Part shown: positions 22,485-32,816 of the stretch, in pieces
How the letters are laid out: each line of letters opens with the position of its first letter
Position numbering within the stretch: the stretch's first letter is position 1
NCBI GenBank assembly: GCA_000711775.1
Contig: ARYC01000045.1
Span: 248,001 to 312,000, forward strand
Direction of reading: 5' to 3'
Origin: Oxytricha trifallax
Lineage: Eukaryota; Ciliophora; Spirotrichea; Sporadotrichida; Oxytrichidae
Length of the DNA: 64,000 nt
The notes under the pieces: generated by a model
Told to the model about the DNA's origin: nothing
Seen by the model: only the letters and a program-made list of their open reading frames with translations
Databases searched by the model: none
Position numbers and translations under genes: made by a program

Positions 22485-23400
22485 AAACAATCAAAATCCC
22501 TTAATGAGGTTTATAAGTGCTTTGATTTGTAGGGAATTTGTTAGGGTTTGGGTTATTAATAGGTTTTAATGTGAAATTTATAGTAAGTGTATTTAATATA
22601 TTCACTCAAAATGCACTTTTGGATCATGTGGGAGAGGTCTGAAGTTTATCTAACTTAACAACAACTTTATCTACTCAATTGATATGTCTGATCTTGAGTT
22701 TGGTTTTACTATTATTGACTCTGCAATTTGCTTCATTGATTAAGACACTCTTGTTTTGTCAATAAATTGCTTTATTCCTTGCCTTGCATCCTTCAAGCAC
22801 CTTGTAGAGTAGTAATCGTTGCAAGGCATATCACACTCTATAATTATTGCTGCCATAGCCCATATATCCTATTGAAAGTCTCCATCTCTTCATTCTTTTC
22901 TTTCTGGATAATAGCCGTGAGTACCCATAACACTTACAACTCTTGATACTTCCACTCTTAAAGCACTGTTGAATTCAATTATTGATACTCTTACAGGTGA
23001 AAAGTTCAACATTATATTCTCGAACTTTAAATCTCTGTGAACAAAGCCTAGCATAGGAAGCTCTTTGATACCCTGTATAGTTAGGTTGCTATTAATGCAA
23101 GCTATCTATGATTTCTTTAATCAGTTATGAAGTCTCTGAGGTTCATTTCAAATACAAGGGAGTATGAAAGCTAAATGATCTTTGGAAAGAAGAGCAGCAT
23201 CTAGCTTCAGTTTAATTAACTTACTAATTGTCTCATAAAAATATGCTTTTTTAATTACTTTTTAACTAATACAGTTTTAATGATTAATTGTTATTCTACA
23301 GTTTCATCTTTATTCGGCATATTGATTATTCAAACTTCATAAGACCAGCATCCTGTTTCTTAAACTATAAAGAATAATGACGGGTAAGCAATTTTTAATA
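22485..23400 (+). mobile_element. Degenerate TBE-type transposon remnant
   Basis: 22491-22555 matches the 15575-15652 repeat in the opposite orientation (TCCCTTAATGAGGTTTATAAG shared, telomeric part decayed to CAATCAAAATCCC). Inward of it lies a broken protein-kinase-like frame on the minus strand, as expected for the kinase-bearing third gene of TBEs. No second end follows; the copy is truncated around 23.4 kb. Confidence 0.72.
22602..23212 (-). pseudogene. Broken protein kinase of a TBE element
   Basis: Minus-strand frame ending at TGA (complement of 22602-22604). It contains the catalytic-loop motif GFVHRDLKFENIML, a degenerate magnesium motif IIEFNSALRV where DFG is expected, GTHGYYPERKE in the activation segment and DIWAMAAIIIECDMP (subdomain IX). 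Three in-frame TGAs interrupt it, one of them between the APE-like and DIW motifs, so it is not functional as read. The assignment to TBE rests on the adjacent terminal repeat and on knowledge that TBEs encode a zinc-finger/kinase protein. Confidence 0.72.
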
Positions 23401-23462
23401 TATGAAGTTCAAATAAATCTAAGCTCAAATTGTAATATTATTCCGACCAAATCTCCCTATAT

Positions 23463-23934
23463 ATTTAATTTGATAGTTTTAGTTGAGAACTCCCATCAAT
23501 ATTTGATAATCTTTTCTGAGTGAAGTGCCTCCTCCCAGTTTCTATTTATAATACTTCATTTGATGAATAATGTCTGCGTTTATCTAAAGTAAGCCACTAT
23601 CCTCGTCTTCATTAGAAATGCAACTCTCATATCGAAATAAATCATGAGTAATTAATAGTGAAAGTTTAAATTATAATTATAAAGTTTAGTGGCTATGCCT
23701 AATCAAATAAAACTTCCTCTCCAAGAGTATGTCCTACAATCATATTTTCATTATAATTCCCATTCTAGAAGTTTCTCAATGAAAATTAGCCATAGAGCAC
23801 AAAATAAATGTTTTTGAGAGCCTTTACACCCTGCTTATAGGCTCCTTGGTTGGCTCTCAGTTTAAACAAGAATGAATTTTCAATGATATAGTTAAACGCA
23901 TTTTGGGAAATTAGTTTGAAGATCGGGTTCTTTA
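23463..23934 (-). pseudogene. CNB gene fragment, copy B
   Basis: About 470 bp nearly identical to 17665-18120 of copy A, covering the C-terminal part of the cyclic-nucleotide-binding domain. It stops abruptly at GATCGGGTTCTTTA where A and C continue, and has no start. Truncated duplicate. Confidence 0.82.
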
Positions 23935-24035
23935 TTTGGAGAAACAAATTAAATAATTTTTAGTTGCAATTAAAAACAAATCGTAAAACATTGCTTATAA
24001 CTTAATAATATCACTTAAAATCCTATTCATTTTAT

Positions 24036-24932
24036 TCATCTTTCTGACATATCTGACTAATCTTAGTTGTTCTGCTGACTTTAATCTTTATTTCTGATAT
24101 CCTTTTATTTATATTTGAGTTCAATTTCTTTATAAATTAGGGCATCAAGGACTGAATCGATGACCACTTTTTCTTTTTATAACAATTAATACTTTTGATC
24201 TTACTCTAGTTCTAGAATATTGTCAGCGTTGCACTTATGAAAATTAATTTTCCTTATGACTTTGAGCAGTTCCATACTTACAAAATCTTATGCCAGCCTT
24301 ACCTATTTCTTTGTCATAATTAATTGCAATAATTGTTCAATGTTTCTATTGAAGCACAAAATGATTAGAGAAACAAATGTTTCATAAGTATATTTCAATT
24401 GCAACTAGAACATAAGATTAATTGTTGAAGTCTTTTTAAAGGAAGCCATTTTGTTAGAATGTGAATTTTGTTCGAAGGGATTGTTAATATTTGCAATAAT
24501 TTCATTCTCAAGTGATTATAATTTTTCTTAGCCTTGTGATTCCTAATCTTCAATCTCCTTATTTTATTTTACTTATCTCAAATCTAATTCAAGTATTTCT
24601 TCGTCTTCACCTGAAAATTGAAGATAAATTAAAATTTTATTAAGAAATGCTACCTACTTTTAGATTTTTAGATTTAAGATGGATCAAAATTAAGTTGCTC
24701 GTAGTCAAAAACAATTTTATTTGAAGGGTTTTACTATTGCTAAGTGTTTAAATGAGAATCTGATTCATCAACCTTAAATTATTATTAATTCGAACAAAAT
24801 ACTTACATCTGTTTAATCGAAATGCTACTGACATTTTGGTTCGAAATTCTACATAAAAATTATATTATTTATGCAATTATTCAAATTCTCTATCATTAAA
24901 AGTAACATAGATTTTAGATTAGAACTTACCAT
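24036..24932 (-). CDS. Family X member 4, unknown
   Basis: ATG is the complement of 24930-24932, directly followed by GTAAGTTCTAA. The main exon begins after TTTTCAG and encodes GEDEEILELDLRQVKQNKEI, a linker, then a diverged family core: STINLMFQLQLKYTYETF, VSLIILCFNRNIEQLLQLIM, DFVSMELLKVIRKINFHK, VIDSVLDALIYKEIELKY, ending ...NQDQSDMSER at TGA (complement of 24036-24038). Paired with CNB copy C. No IES seen. Function unknown. Confidence 0.68.
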
Positions 24933-25281
24933 TTGTATGAGGTTGATTGTTGTTATAATAAAAATTATTTTTAAGATTGAGAAATTTTGAGATCTTAGTC
25001 TTAAAATAAATAATTAAATTTTCAGAATTCAAAAATTTCACACTTTATTTCTAATTCTATTAATTTGGTTTCCAAATCTTTGCAAATTGATATTATTTTC
25101 AATTTAGCAGTATATAGCAATATATGACAAATTTTAATTGAAATTAAGATATACACATATAGTAAATAATTGTGATTGATTAAATTAAGTAACTTAAATT
25201 GTAATTAAACAAAAATCATAATTAGGAAAATTCATTAATATAAACAGCGTTCTTACTATTTATTTGTACAAAAACTTAGTT

Positions 25282-26191
25282 TCATGTCTGCCTCCATCCA
25301 TCCCTCCATTGTTGCTTAATTTAATAGTTTTAGTTGAGAACTCCCATCAATATTTGATAGTCTTTTCTGAGTGAAGTGCCTCCTCCCAGTTTCTATTTAT
25401 AATCCTTCATTTGATGAATAATGTCTGCGTTTATCTAAAGTAAGCCACCATCCTCATCTTCACTAGCAATGCAACTCTCATATCGAAATAAATCATGAGT
25501 AATTAATAGTTAGTGTTTAAATTATAATTATAAAGTTTAGTGGCTATGCCTAATCAAATACAACTTCCTCTCCAAGAGTATGGCCAACAATCATATTTTC
25601 ATTATAATTACCATTCTAGAAGTTTCTTAATGAAAACTAGCCATAGAGCACAAAATAAATGTTTTTGAGAGCCTTCACACCCTGCTTATAGGCTCCCTGG
25701 TTGGCTCTCAGTTTAAACAAGAACGAGTTTTCAATTATATAATTAAACGCATTTTGGGAAATCAGTTTGAAGATCGGGTGCTTTAATCGCAATTTTCTGA
25801 TCGTTTAATCTAGTTTGTAGTTACTAATTCATATTTAAGTATATCCATTAAATGCAACATTGCGTTGAATGTTTAATATCTTATACTTAAATATAGTTAC
25901 CAGTCTTCAGGTAAAGCTCTAAGCTGTGACAAATCTGTTTAATTTCATAGTCTAAACTTAATGGAATTTCCTCAATCATATATTAATTTTGGATGGTATC
26001 AAAAGCTGCCTAAGATGAATTATTGATGTCTTAATTATCATACTATAGCTGTCTATGGACTTAGCTTTTAATAGGATTTGCAAATGTTTTGCTTTGTTAA
26101 TGAAGTTACTATAATTAATTAAAATTTTAGTCTTATTCAAAATTCTAAGCTTCTTAGCTGTTGCCAAGCGATCGGTTTAGGTTTTAAGCAT
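25282..26191 (-). CDS. Cyclic nucleotide-binding-domain protein, copy C
   Basis: Near-identical to copy A across the domain (KHPIFKLISQNAFNY, YFVLYGQFSLRN, VGHTLGEEVVFDQA), with more divergence at the N terminus (ATG complement of 26189-26191, MLKTQTDRLATAKK). Stop complement of 25282-25284. It shows the same N-terminal frame change and the same in-frame TGA after GEEVVFDQA as copy A, so these features pre-date the duplication and are more likely introns or IESs than decay. Confidence 0.65.
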
Positions 26192-26615
26192 TATTTCTAA
26201 AATTTTATTAAGGGTAAGAGAATTATTACTCGAGATTTGTTTTACTGTTTTAATTTCCTTAATTAGGTGAGGAGTTTTTAATTGGATCTATCATTTATTG
26301 AAGAATTATAATTATTTGTGAATATTTAAATCATAGAATTGTAATAGTGGTAGTTTTAGATAGCCAAACTAAACGATTTAGAACATCCAAAGGACAGATT
26401 TCAAAGTTTTACTATAATAAATTGAACTAACTATTAGCAATCTAAATTTCAAAATACTTATTATATCATGAATGTAATTACATTAAAAGTATATCGCAAC
26501 TATAATTTAAATTTTAAATTAATTATCACAAGTTAATTTGGTTTTTGTGATATTAGAATTATTTAAAAACCTATTTTTGATAGAGATCGTGATTTCTGGG
26601 CTAGATGGTAGATAA

Positions 26616-27151
26616 ATTATAAAAAATTATATGAATTTTAGGCTAGTTCTTTTGATTACTCTTTTTTATTGATTATGTTGGACTATCACTTTAATTGATT
26701 AATATGTTGTTTTGGTTTTTCTTGATTGTGTTATTCATAAAAAAACATAGCTTATACAATCATTATAATTTTAAATTGGTAATATTATTTGAAAGTAGAA
26801 TTTGAGTAATATTAACGAGTGAATCATTCATGCTTCTATTTCTGTTATTCCCTCCCCCCATACCAACTCCTGCAGGAAGAATCTATTAGTTTTATAGCAA
26901 TTGTTAATAACCTGTATTTATATATTAATTTCTTTCTAGTCAATCTTACTATAAATTCTCTTGGTATCTTTAATCCTCATAGTGTCTCTGTTTAAGCTGC
27001 GGCAATTAAAAATCAGATTAATTTTGATTAAACTCTTTATTTTATATTTATTTGTTTGTGTTAAATTATTCTTTATCGTAGCTTCTCCTCTATATCTAAT
27101 TTTATTGATAATTTTGCTATTTATACTATTGCTAAAAAAATAACGCACAAA
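26616..27151. other. AT-rich spacer
   Basis: No gene recognised. Contains CCCTCCCCCCATACC near 26850, of unknown meaning. Confidence 0.4.
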
Positions 27152-28468
27152 TCATTATATATCAAATGAATTGATAAATTATTTAATTATACTTCTACAA
27201 TATTGATTCATTTAATCCTCTTGTTAGTTATGTTGAGTATATTTTATCTATCGAGTTTATTATGGTGATTGATATAGTTAAGCATCTTATTTGATTTAAT
27301 GACTATTCGATCCAGCCATCTACATCCTGGATTAATTAACTTTATCTATAAGTTGCCTGTAATTCCCTAAAGTCATTTAATTTTTAGTAATTTCATCAAA
27401 ATCTGAGTCTATAAACATTTACTGCTGCTGTTAATCATTAATATTAAGTGGGAGATGATAGTCTTTACTAATGAATACTATAGGTGTGAGGTATGTGTTC
27501 ATTATGAGTTTTTAGTTATTATTATTAGGTTGTTATCTTTATTGTTAACCGATGAACTTGGGACTTCTATAGTAAGATTTTTATATATTATTTGCCTACT
27601 CAGCAAATTATGGATTTATTTTTTTATGTCTGTCTTGGGAGTAGTCGTTTTTATGAGTGAAATATTTATTGGTGTCTTAGACTGGTTTAGGCATCTAAGA
27701 GTAGTAAGTATTTATGTTGGAGTTCTTTTGATTTGGTGATTGAAACTATTGCAGAAGTTTTAATTAAATTAATGAAAGATACTTAATTATTATACTATTT
27801 TACACTATTATGGCAATATTAATGAGTAGGGCTGTTGTTATAAGTAGACTCCTCATTTTAAGTAGTATTATCTTATGATACATTCAAATTCATGTGCGCT
27901 TTAGTTGATATGTTGCTGGGTGGACTATTACTATACTTATAAAATACAGGGTTGTTTTTATCCAAGCTATCAAATGTGTTTTGAAAATTCAGGTAGTTAT
28001 TGGTATGCATAGGTTTTGAAGTTGACATTGCTGGATCGTTATATTAAATTGGATTAATTCTATTTTGTCGATTTTGTTAGTCTCTGTCTATCGATTAACT
28101 ACCAGGATTGTTGTTATACCTTAATAAAAAATAGAGATTCAATGAAAATTTAGTCTAAAATTTACAAACACAATATAATGGTGAAGTGCTTTAAGTTTTC
28201 TTTAAGGCTAAGGTGAATTGAATTATGGCTAATTATTACGATCAAATTAAAATTATTCTTTGTTATTAAAATCCTATTAAACACTGTTTTATTTAAGAGT
28301 TTCCAATCTATCTAAATCTTGGTCATTTTAAAATCTCCTATTATTGATATATTTATCTGATATTTTGGGTATAAATTCTCTTTCATTCTATAATTTCTAT
28401 ATATCTCTATGATTCTAATTTAAGTTTTAGGCTTCTTGCTGACTGCTGTAGTCTCTACTCTCTTCCAT
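27152..28468 (-). CDS. Gln/Asn-rich protein, unknown
   Basis: Minus strand, ATG complement of 28466-28468 (MEESRDYSSQQEAQNLNQ), TGA complement of 27152-27154 (...IKQFINSFDIQ). Introns at 28120-28169 (50 nt) and 27746-27782 (37 nt) give 1230 nt, 409 aa. Very rich in Gln and Asn, mostly encoded by TAA/TAG, with short segments YNNNPGSQSIDRDQQNR, NDYSQDRHKKINPQ and DQQQQQMFIDSDFDEI. The opposite strand shows long hydrophobic frames that are only its mirror. No domain recognised. It might be joined to its upstream neighbour as one gene. Confidence 0.75.
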
Positions 28469-28646
28469 TATTAATTATTCTTAAATAATATTTTTTGGAA
28501 AAAAATATATAAATATATTTATAATTTAAGAGTGGGAAATTACAAATTTACTTTATAAATCTTAAACATAGATTTTATAGCTTAATTAAATCATGAAATT
28601 GCTTATAGTTTATATTTTAAAAAAAAATTTCTTAAAATTTGTTATT

Positions 28647-29963
28647 TCAACAATAATCCTCTTAAAATTCTTTTTTCTATATCCTTTATCTTACCTAGTA
28701 TTATTCATTGTTTTTCATTGCTCTTTGCTTATCAATTTACTTTTCAAGATTTTGATCCTTTTCAATGTTGTTATAGATAGGAATTATTCCAAAAGACATG
28801 TCATTTTATTGACTGAGATTCCTCTAATGCCTATTTTATATATTATTTCTATACACTATACCTCCTTCTTTATTCACATTATTTTATTCTAAGTAAGTAA
28901 TTTAACTGCTATTCTACTCTTAATTTTCTATAATTTATTGATTATTTTACTGATTAACTTTGTAGCTAGGATTTTACTATTAATTTTGCTGTGTAGTTTG
29001 CTTATTATAAGTTTAATGCGATCTCTTGATTTATTCTACTATATGTTTAGGTTAAGAAGCTATCTAAGTTTCATTGCCAGTCTCTAGACTACTTGTTCTA
29101 TAGTTCTTACTAAACACTGATTGATTTTGATAAGTTTTCTAAGATTCATTTCTATCAATCCCTGTGTGAATTTATTGCTAATTCTAAAGTGATAATCCCT
29201 CCTCTTTTTACCTTGATAAGTTTTGTAAGATCAATTTCTCTTCTAATTTTGCATATTTTTCATTCAATTTGTCTTAAAGTTATTGGTCCATGACTAATTT
29301 TTCAGATTTTTACTCTTAAATTTTATAGTTAAGAGTGGATGGATGCTTTTCTGTTTCTTAAAAGCTTGTGCGTTTTGAGTCAAAAGCGAGCATGTTAAGG
29401 TTTGCTAAGGACCCTGAACCATTTCCTACACTATCATACCCGTATCCATTCATCAAGCTAGCTTATTAAAGTGTATTTAGAAGCATATAATTTTGATCTG
29501 TGAATAGTGATAAAATATTAAATGAAGTCTATTCCTTAAAATTATAATTACTAGCTTTAGATGTTTATTAGCCAGTGCTCTTAACATAGCTGAAATTTCT
29601 TTAATGTCTAAGCTCTTCCTACACTTTACTAACCTACTACTCTACCATTTTTATCTATTCTCTAACTTTCTGAGTGGTCTCTTAAGACAACTGCAAATAA
29701 TTACTATCGTCTCTTCTAAGAGCAATTTTATCTTTTCTCAGAGTGAATTTTGAGGATATCGACTAATTAGGGGAGTTTTTATCTGTAAAAGATTGATTTT
29801 AGAGAAGTTATTGCTAATTCTGTTCTACAAATGTATTTGGAGCTGGAGTCGTTGTAGTTGTGGTGGTTAGATTTTAGGGGGGATAAGGGTATTTGAATTT
29901 TTCATCTTGTTGCTTTAATATTTCAAAAGTCGCTTTGGTCTATTCCAACTCTTATTAGTTCAT
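28647..29963 (-). CDS. Gln/Ser-rich protein with a coiled-coil segment, unknown
   Basis: Single 439-codon frame, ATG complement of 29961-29963 (MNQQELEQTKATFEIL), TGA complement of 28647-28649 (...KEFQEDYC). Contains a threonine run (LTTTTTTTPAPNTF), a helical stretch QKVREQIKMVEQQVSKVQEE and a second one, QDKLNEKYAKLEEKLILQ. No known domain. Spaced 178 bp from the next minus-strand gene. A GTAAG in the last codons could instead be an intron donor that would link the two. Confidence 0.75.
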
Positions 29964-30144
29964 GCTTTTTTATCTATAATTTTATAGTAATTAGCTTTAA
30001 ATATAATTAATTATTATAAGATTTTAGGGGTTTAAGAATCAATTAATTGAAATCTGATATTTCATCATCTTATAGAAATGAAAACTGGATTTAATTGAGA
30101 AATTGAAATAATAAACACCATTCTTATTTTTGTAAAAAATTAAG

Positions 30145-31357
30145 ATGTTCAAAATTCCCTTTCCATCAAAGTACATTCCATTATCATCTTCTGTGATAAT
30201 TATTAGACCAAGACAGCCAACTACCTATGCTAATTAAATAAACATCTCATCAAACTATAACTATCAAATCTTGCTTTTGAAAAGAAATTCTAAGATTTCA
30301 TTTGGAAACTTCTTTGCCTTTCCAGGCGGCATTAAAATATTAAATAGACTATTAAATTATACTTAAGAAATAAGTTTTATCACTAGTATTTTAAGTCATG
30401 TTAGAGAAATAAGATTTAGATGAGAAATGGCAAAAGATTAATCCTGGTTTCTACAAATAAGTTTCTCCCTACTTCCAAGATTTCTAAAAAAGAGTATGTG
30501 CTTTGAGAGAGTTATTCGAAGAAACTAACCTCCTTTTCTCAAGTAACGAGCATGATTAGAATGCTACTTTAAATCATTACCTTAAAAAATACAAATCTGA
30601 GTTTCATGAATTTTGTAAAGATATGAATGTCCTACCGAATATTGAAGATCTCTATGGTTTTTAAAGAGTAGGTTCCCCAATAGGGTTGTTTCCAGCTAAT
30701 GACACTCAATTCTATTTGTATTTTATGAACTAGAAAGAGCATGAATAGAAAATAGTCTTGAACGAGGAAGAATTTACTGAGTATAAATGGCTTGCTCCAG
30801 ACGAAGCTCTTGAGATGTATTCTCAAAATTTGATACCTTTATTTCCTCCACAAGTTAATTTGCTTTCCCATATGATGTTCCTGCCAAATAAGTTTGATAA
30901 GCTGCAAGAATATGCTTAAGGCATGAACACAAATATCACTAATTACTTAACTAACAAAAATCACTACTTCTCTCTACCAGATGTATAGGATGAGACCGAG
31001 CTAAAGACCACAGTCAAGAAAATCTTTGACAAAAGCGACTTGAAAAGCGATGAACAACGAAGTGAAGATTTATTTGTGTGGAACAACCAGGCTTTTATTG
31101 ATAAGCACCCTGAACTTAAACTCATAGGTAAAGAGAAAACCTATGATGAATTAGTAGATATTTGCAAGAATGTATACTTTGGCGTTTGGTATGGAGATCA
31201 CTATTCAACAAACGATAGCAATCCTTACACTAGTCACAGACACTACAGGAGAAGAATATGGACTCATAAAACATCAGTTATCAGAGTAGAGATGAGTAAG
31301 GCTCTTTTGGACCAGCACTCAGGTAGAACCATAGATATTGTCAAATAAAAGCTTTGA
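30145..31357 (+). CDS. Nudix hydrolase, NUDT19-like
   Basis: Nudix enzymes hydrolyse nucleoside diphosphates linked to another moiety; the NUDT19 branch acts on CoA species. One IES removed gives 1146 nt, 381 aa (start MFKIPFPSKYIPL). Signatures: FGNFFAFPGG, then DLDEKWQKINPG, then the metal-binding box CALRELFEETNLLF (REL.EE). As in NUDT19, the Gly-Gly and REL.EE parts of the Nudix box are separated by a long insert. Later regions: FQRVGSPIGLFPANDTQFYLY and EYKWLAPDEALEMY. The IES falls right after FPGG. Family is clear; substrate is inferred. Plus strand, between two minus-strand genes. Confidence 0.86.
30330..30396 (+). other. IES in Nudix gene, pointer CAT (67 bp)
   Basis: CAT at 30330-30332 and 30397-30399; deletion gives FPGGMLEKQDLDEKW in frame. 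Confidence 0.85.
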
Positions 31358-31466
31358 AGAATATAATAATAAATTAATTTAAAAAATGCAAAAAATATAA
31401 AGAAATTTAACTTCAAGTTTAGCATTTAACGAAATTAAATAATTTATCAATAATCTGAATATGCAT

Positions 31467-32738
31467 TCAAAAATAATTTGATTCGCTTATGATAAAAATA
31501 GAATCATTGTCAATTTGCATATTAGTAGTGATATCAATTCTATTCATAATGGATTGCTAATGAGTTGAAATTTCATTTGGATTCTTTTAATTTGTTTCAA
31601 TTAAATCTTTGAACACAATTGGGCTAATTTCCTCATCATCTAGAGATATAATAGTTGACTTCGAAGTGTCTGACCCTAAACTTTTATCATCACTTTTATT
31701 GAACTTTAGGTTCTGCTAAGATAGTGAGCTAGATTATTTTAAACTAATTTTCCTTGGTTGATTCAACTTTCCTTAGTTAATTGATTTGATGCATTGATCT
31801 ATTCCATTAAATAGCCACTAATTCTCTCCTCTTCTAACTTAAGTTTTATGATGCTCCCCAAATATATGAACAAGAAAATCTGGAAATTACATTTAGCAAA
31901 TCATGCAATAGGTATGGTCTTTGTTAGGCTATGGTTCATAAATTGGCTTCTTTTTCTTTTTAGCAGCTCTCTCCCTTTAGATGTCGTCTCTTTAATTATT
32001 CAAATATTTCTCTGTCAGTTGACTGAAGCATCTGTATCCTTCAGCCATCTCAGATTTACTTTGAAACATAGAGGTACCCAAAGGTGCATTCTTATTGAAG
32101 AAAAAGCAATCTTATATAGTTTTAGTCCCAATAAATTAAGAGTAGAGTCCATGTTTCTTGAGCTCTTTTTAAGCTTTGGAATCTGTTTATCGAAATTGCT
32201 CACAATATTGCTTGTAGTAAGTTTTGAATGATATTAACCCATTTGGTTGCCTTTCTTGTTTTTGAGACTCTTTGAGACTGGTAAAGCAAATTATTGTCTC
32301 ACTAACCTTTTTAATGTAAGATTTCTTTTGGTTTGGATTAAGCTTCATTAAGTTTTGTAAAATTACAGCTGTATTAGTAGAACCATAACTCAATAATCTT
32401 ACTTATTAATCCAACATTACTCCTCTATTAATATGCCATAAAACCTATTAGTTTCTACTTTGATTATACAAAGATTAAAATCCAAAAGTTAGGCTGCTTT
32501 AATCTTTCTGTTAAATTTGAACTTATGCATTATCGCTTTACTGATTATTTGCTTAATTCTTAATATTTTGTGGGATTTGATTAGGGTCTATAGGCACAAT
32601 ACTTTTATAGTTTTTGAGTATCACATTATTAGCGAACTAATTAAATTGCTATTTTTACTTCAATTGCTATCTCTATCTAAATTAGCTTTGCTATATCATT
32701 TTTTAATTTTATTATGCCAGGATATCTGAAATGCTCAT
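31467..32738 (-). CDS. DBF4-type zinc-finger protein
   Basis: One uninterrupted 424-codon frame (423 aa), ATG complement of 32736-32738 (MSISDILAQQNQKMI), TGA complement of 31467-31469. After a Gln-rich N terminus comes KELKKHGLYSQFIGTKT, a basic run AAKKKKKPIYEP, and a DBF4-like C2H2 finger HTYCMICQMQFPDFLVHIFG-EHH followed by NQWLFNGIDQCI, which fits the pattern C-x2-C-x(n)-H-x4-H...(W)xxIDxxI of Dbf4, the regulatory subunit of Cdc7 kinase. The C-terminal third is Ser/Asp-rich. No IES or intron. The finger is well matched; a role in replication control is inferred. Confidence 0.72.
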
Positions 32739-32816
32739 CCTCGGCAGCTGCCTAATTTTGCTAGTTTTGTAAATATTTGAGTCATAAGTAAATTTGTAAT
32801 TTTAAGTATTTAAACC

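Larger units (their letters stand above)
24036..26615 (-). repeat. Duplicated unit, copy 2 (X4 + CNB copy C)
   Basis: Second copy of the X-gene/CNB-gene unit described at 16098-18950; order and orientation are the same. The shared sequence ends after TGATAGAGATCGTGATT near 26605. Confidence 0.8.

Noticed and set aside
27455-27739. Hydrophobic plus-strand frame resembling a membrane protein
   Set aside because: The minus strand here is a Gln/Asn-rich gene; its complement naturally reads Leu/Ile/Val. The same applies to 28593-28892, 31848-32231 and 32517-32729.
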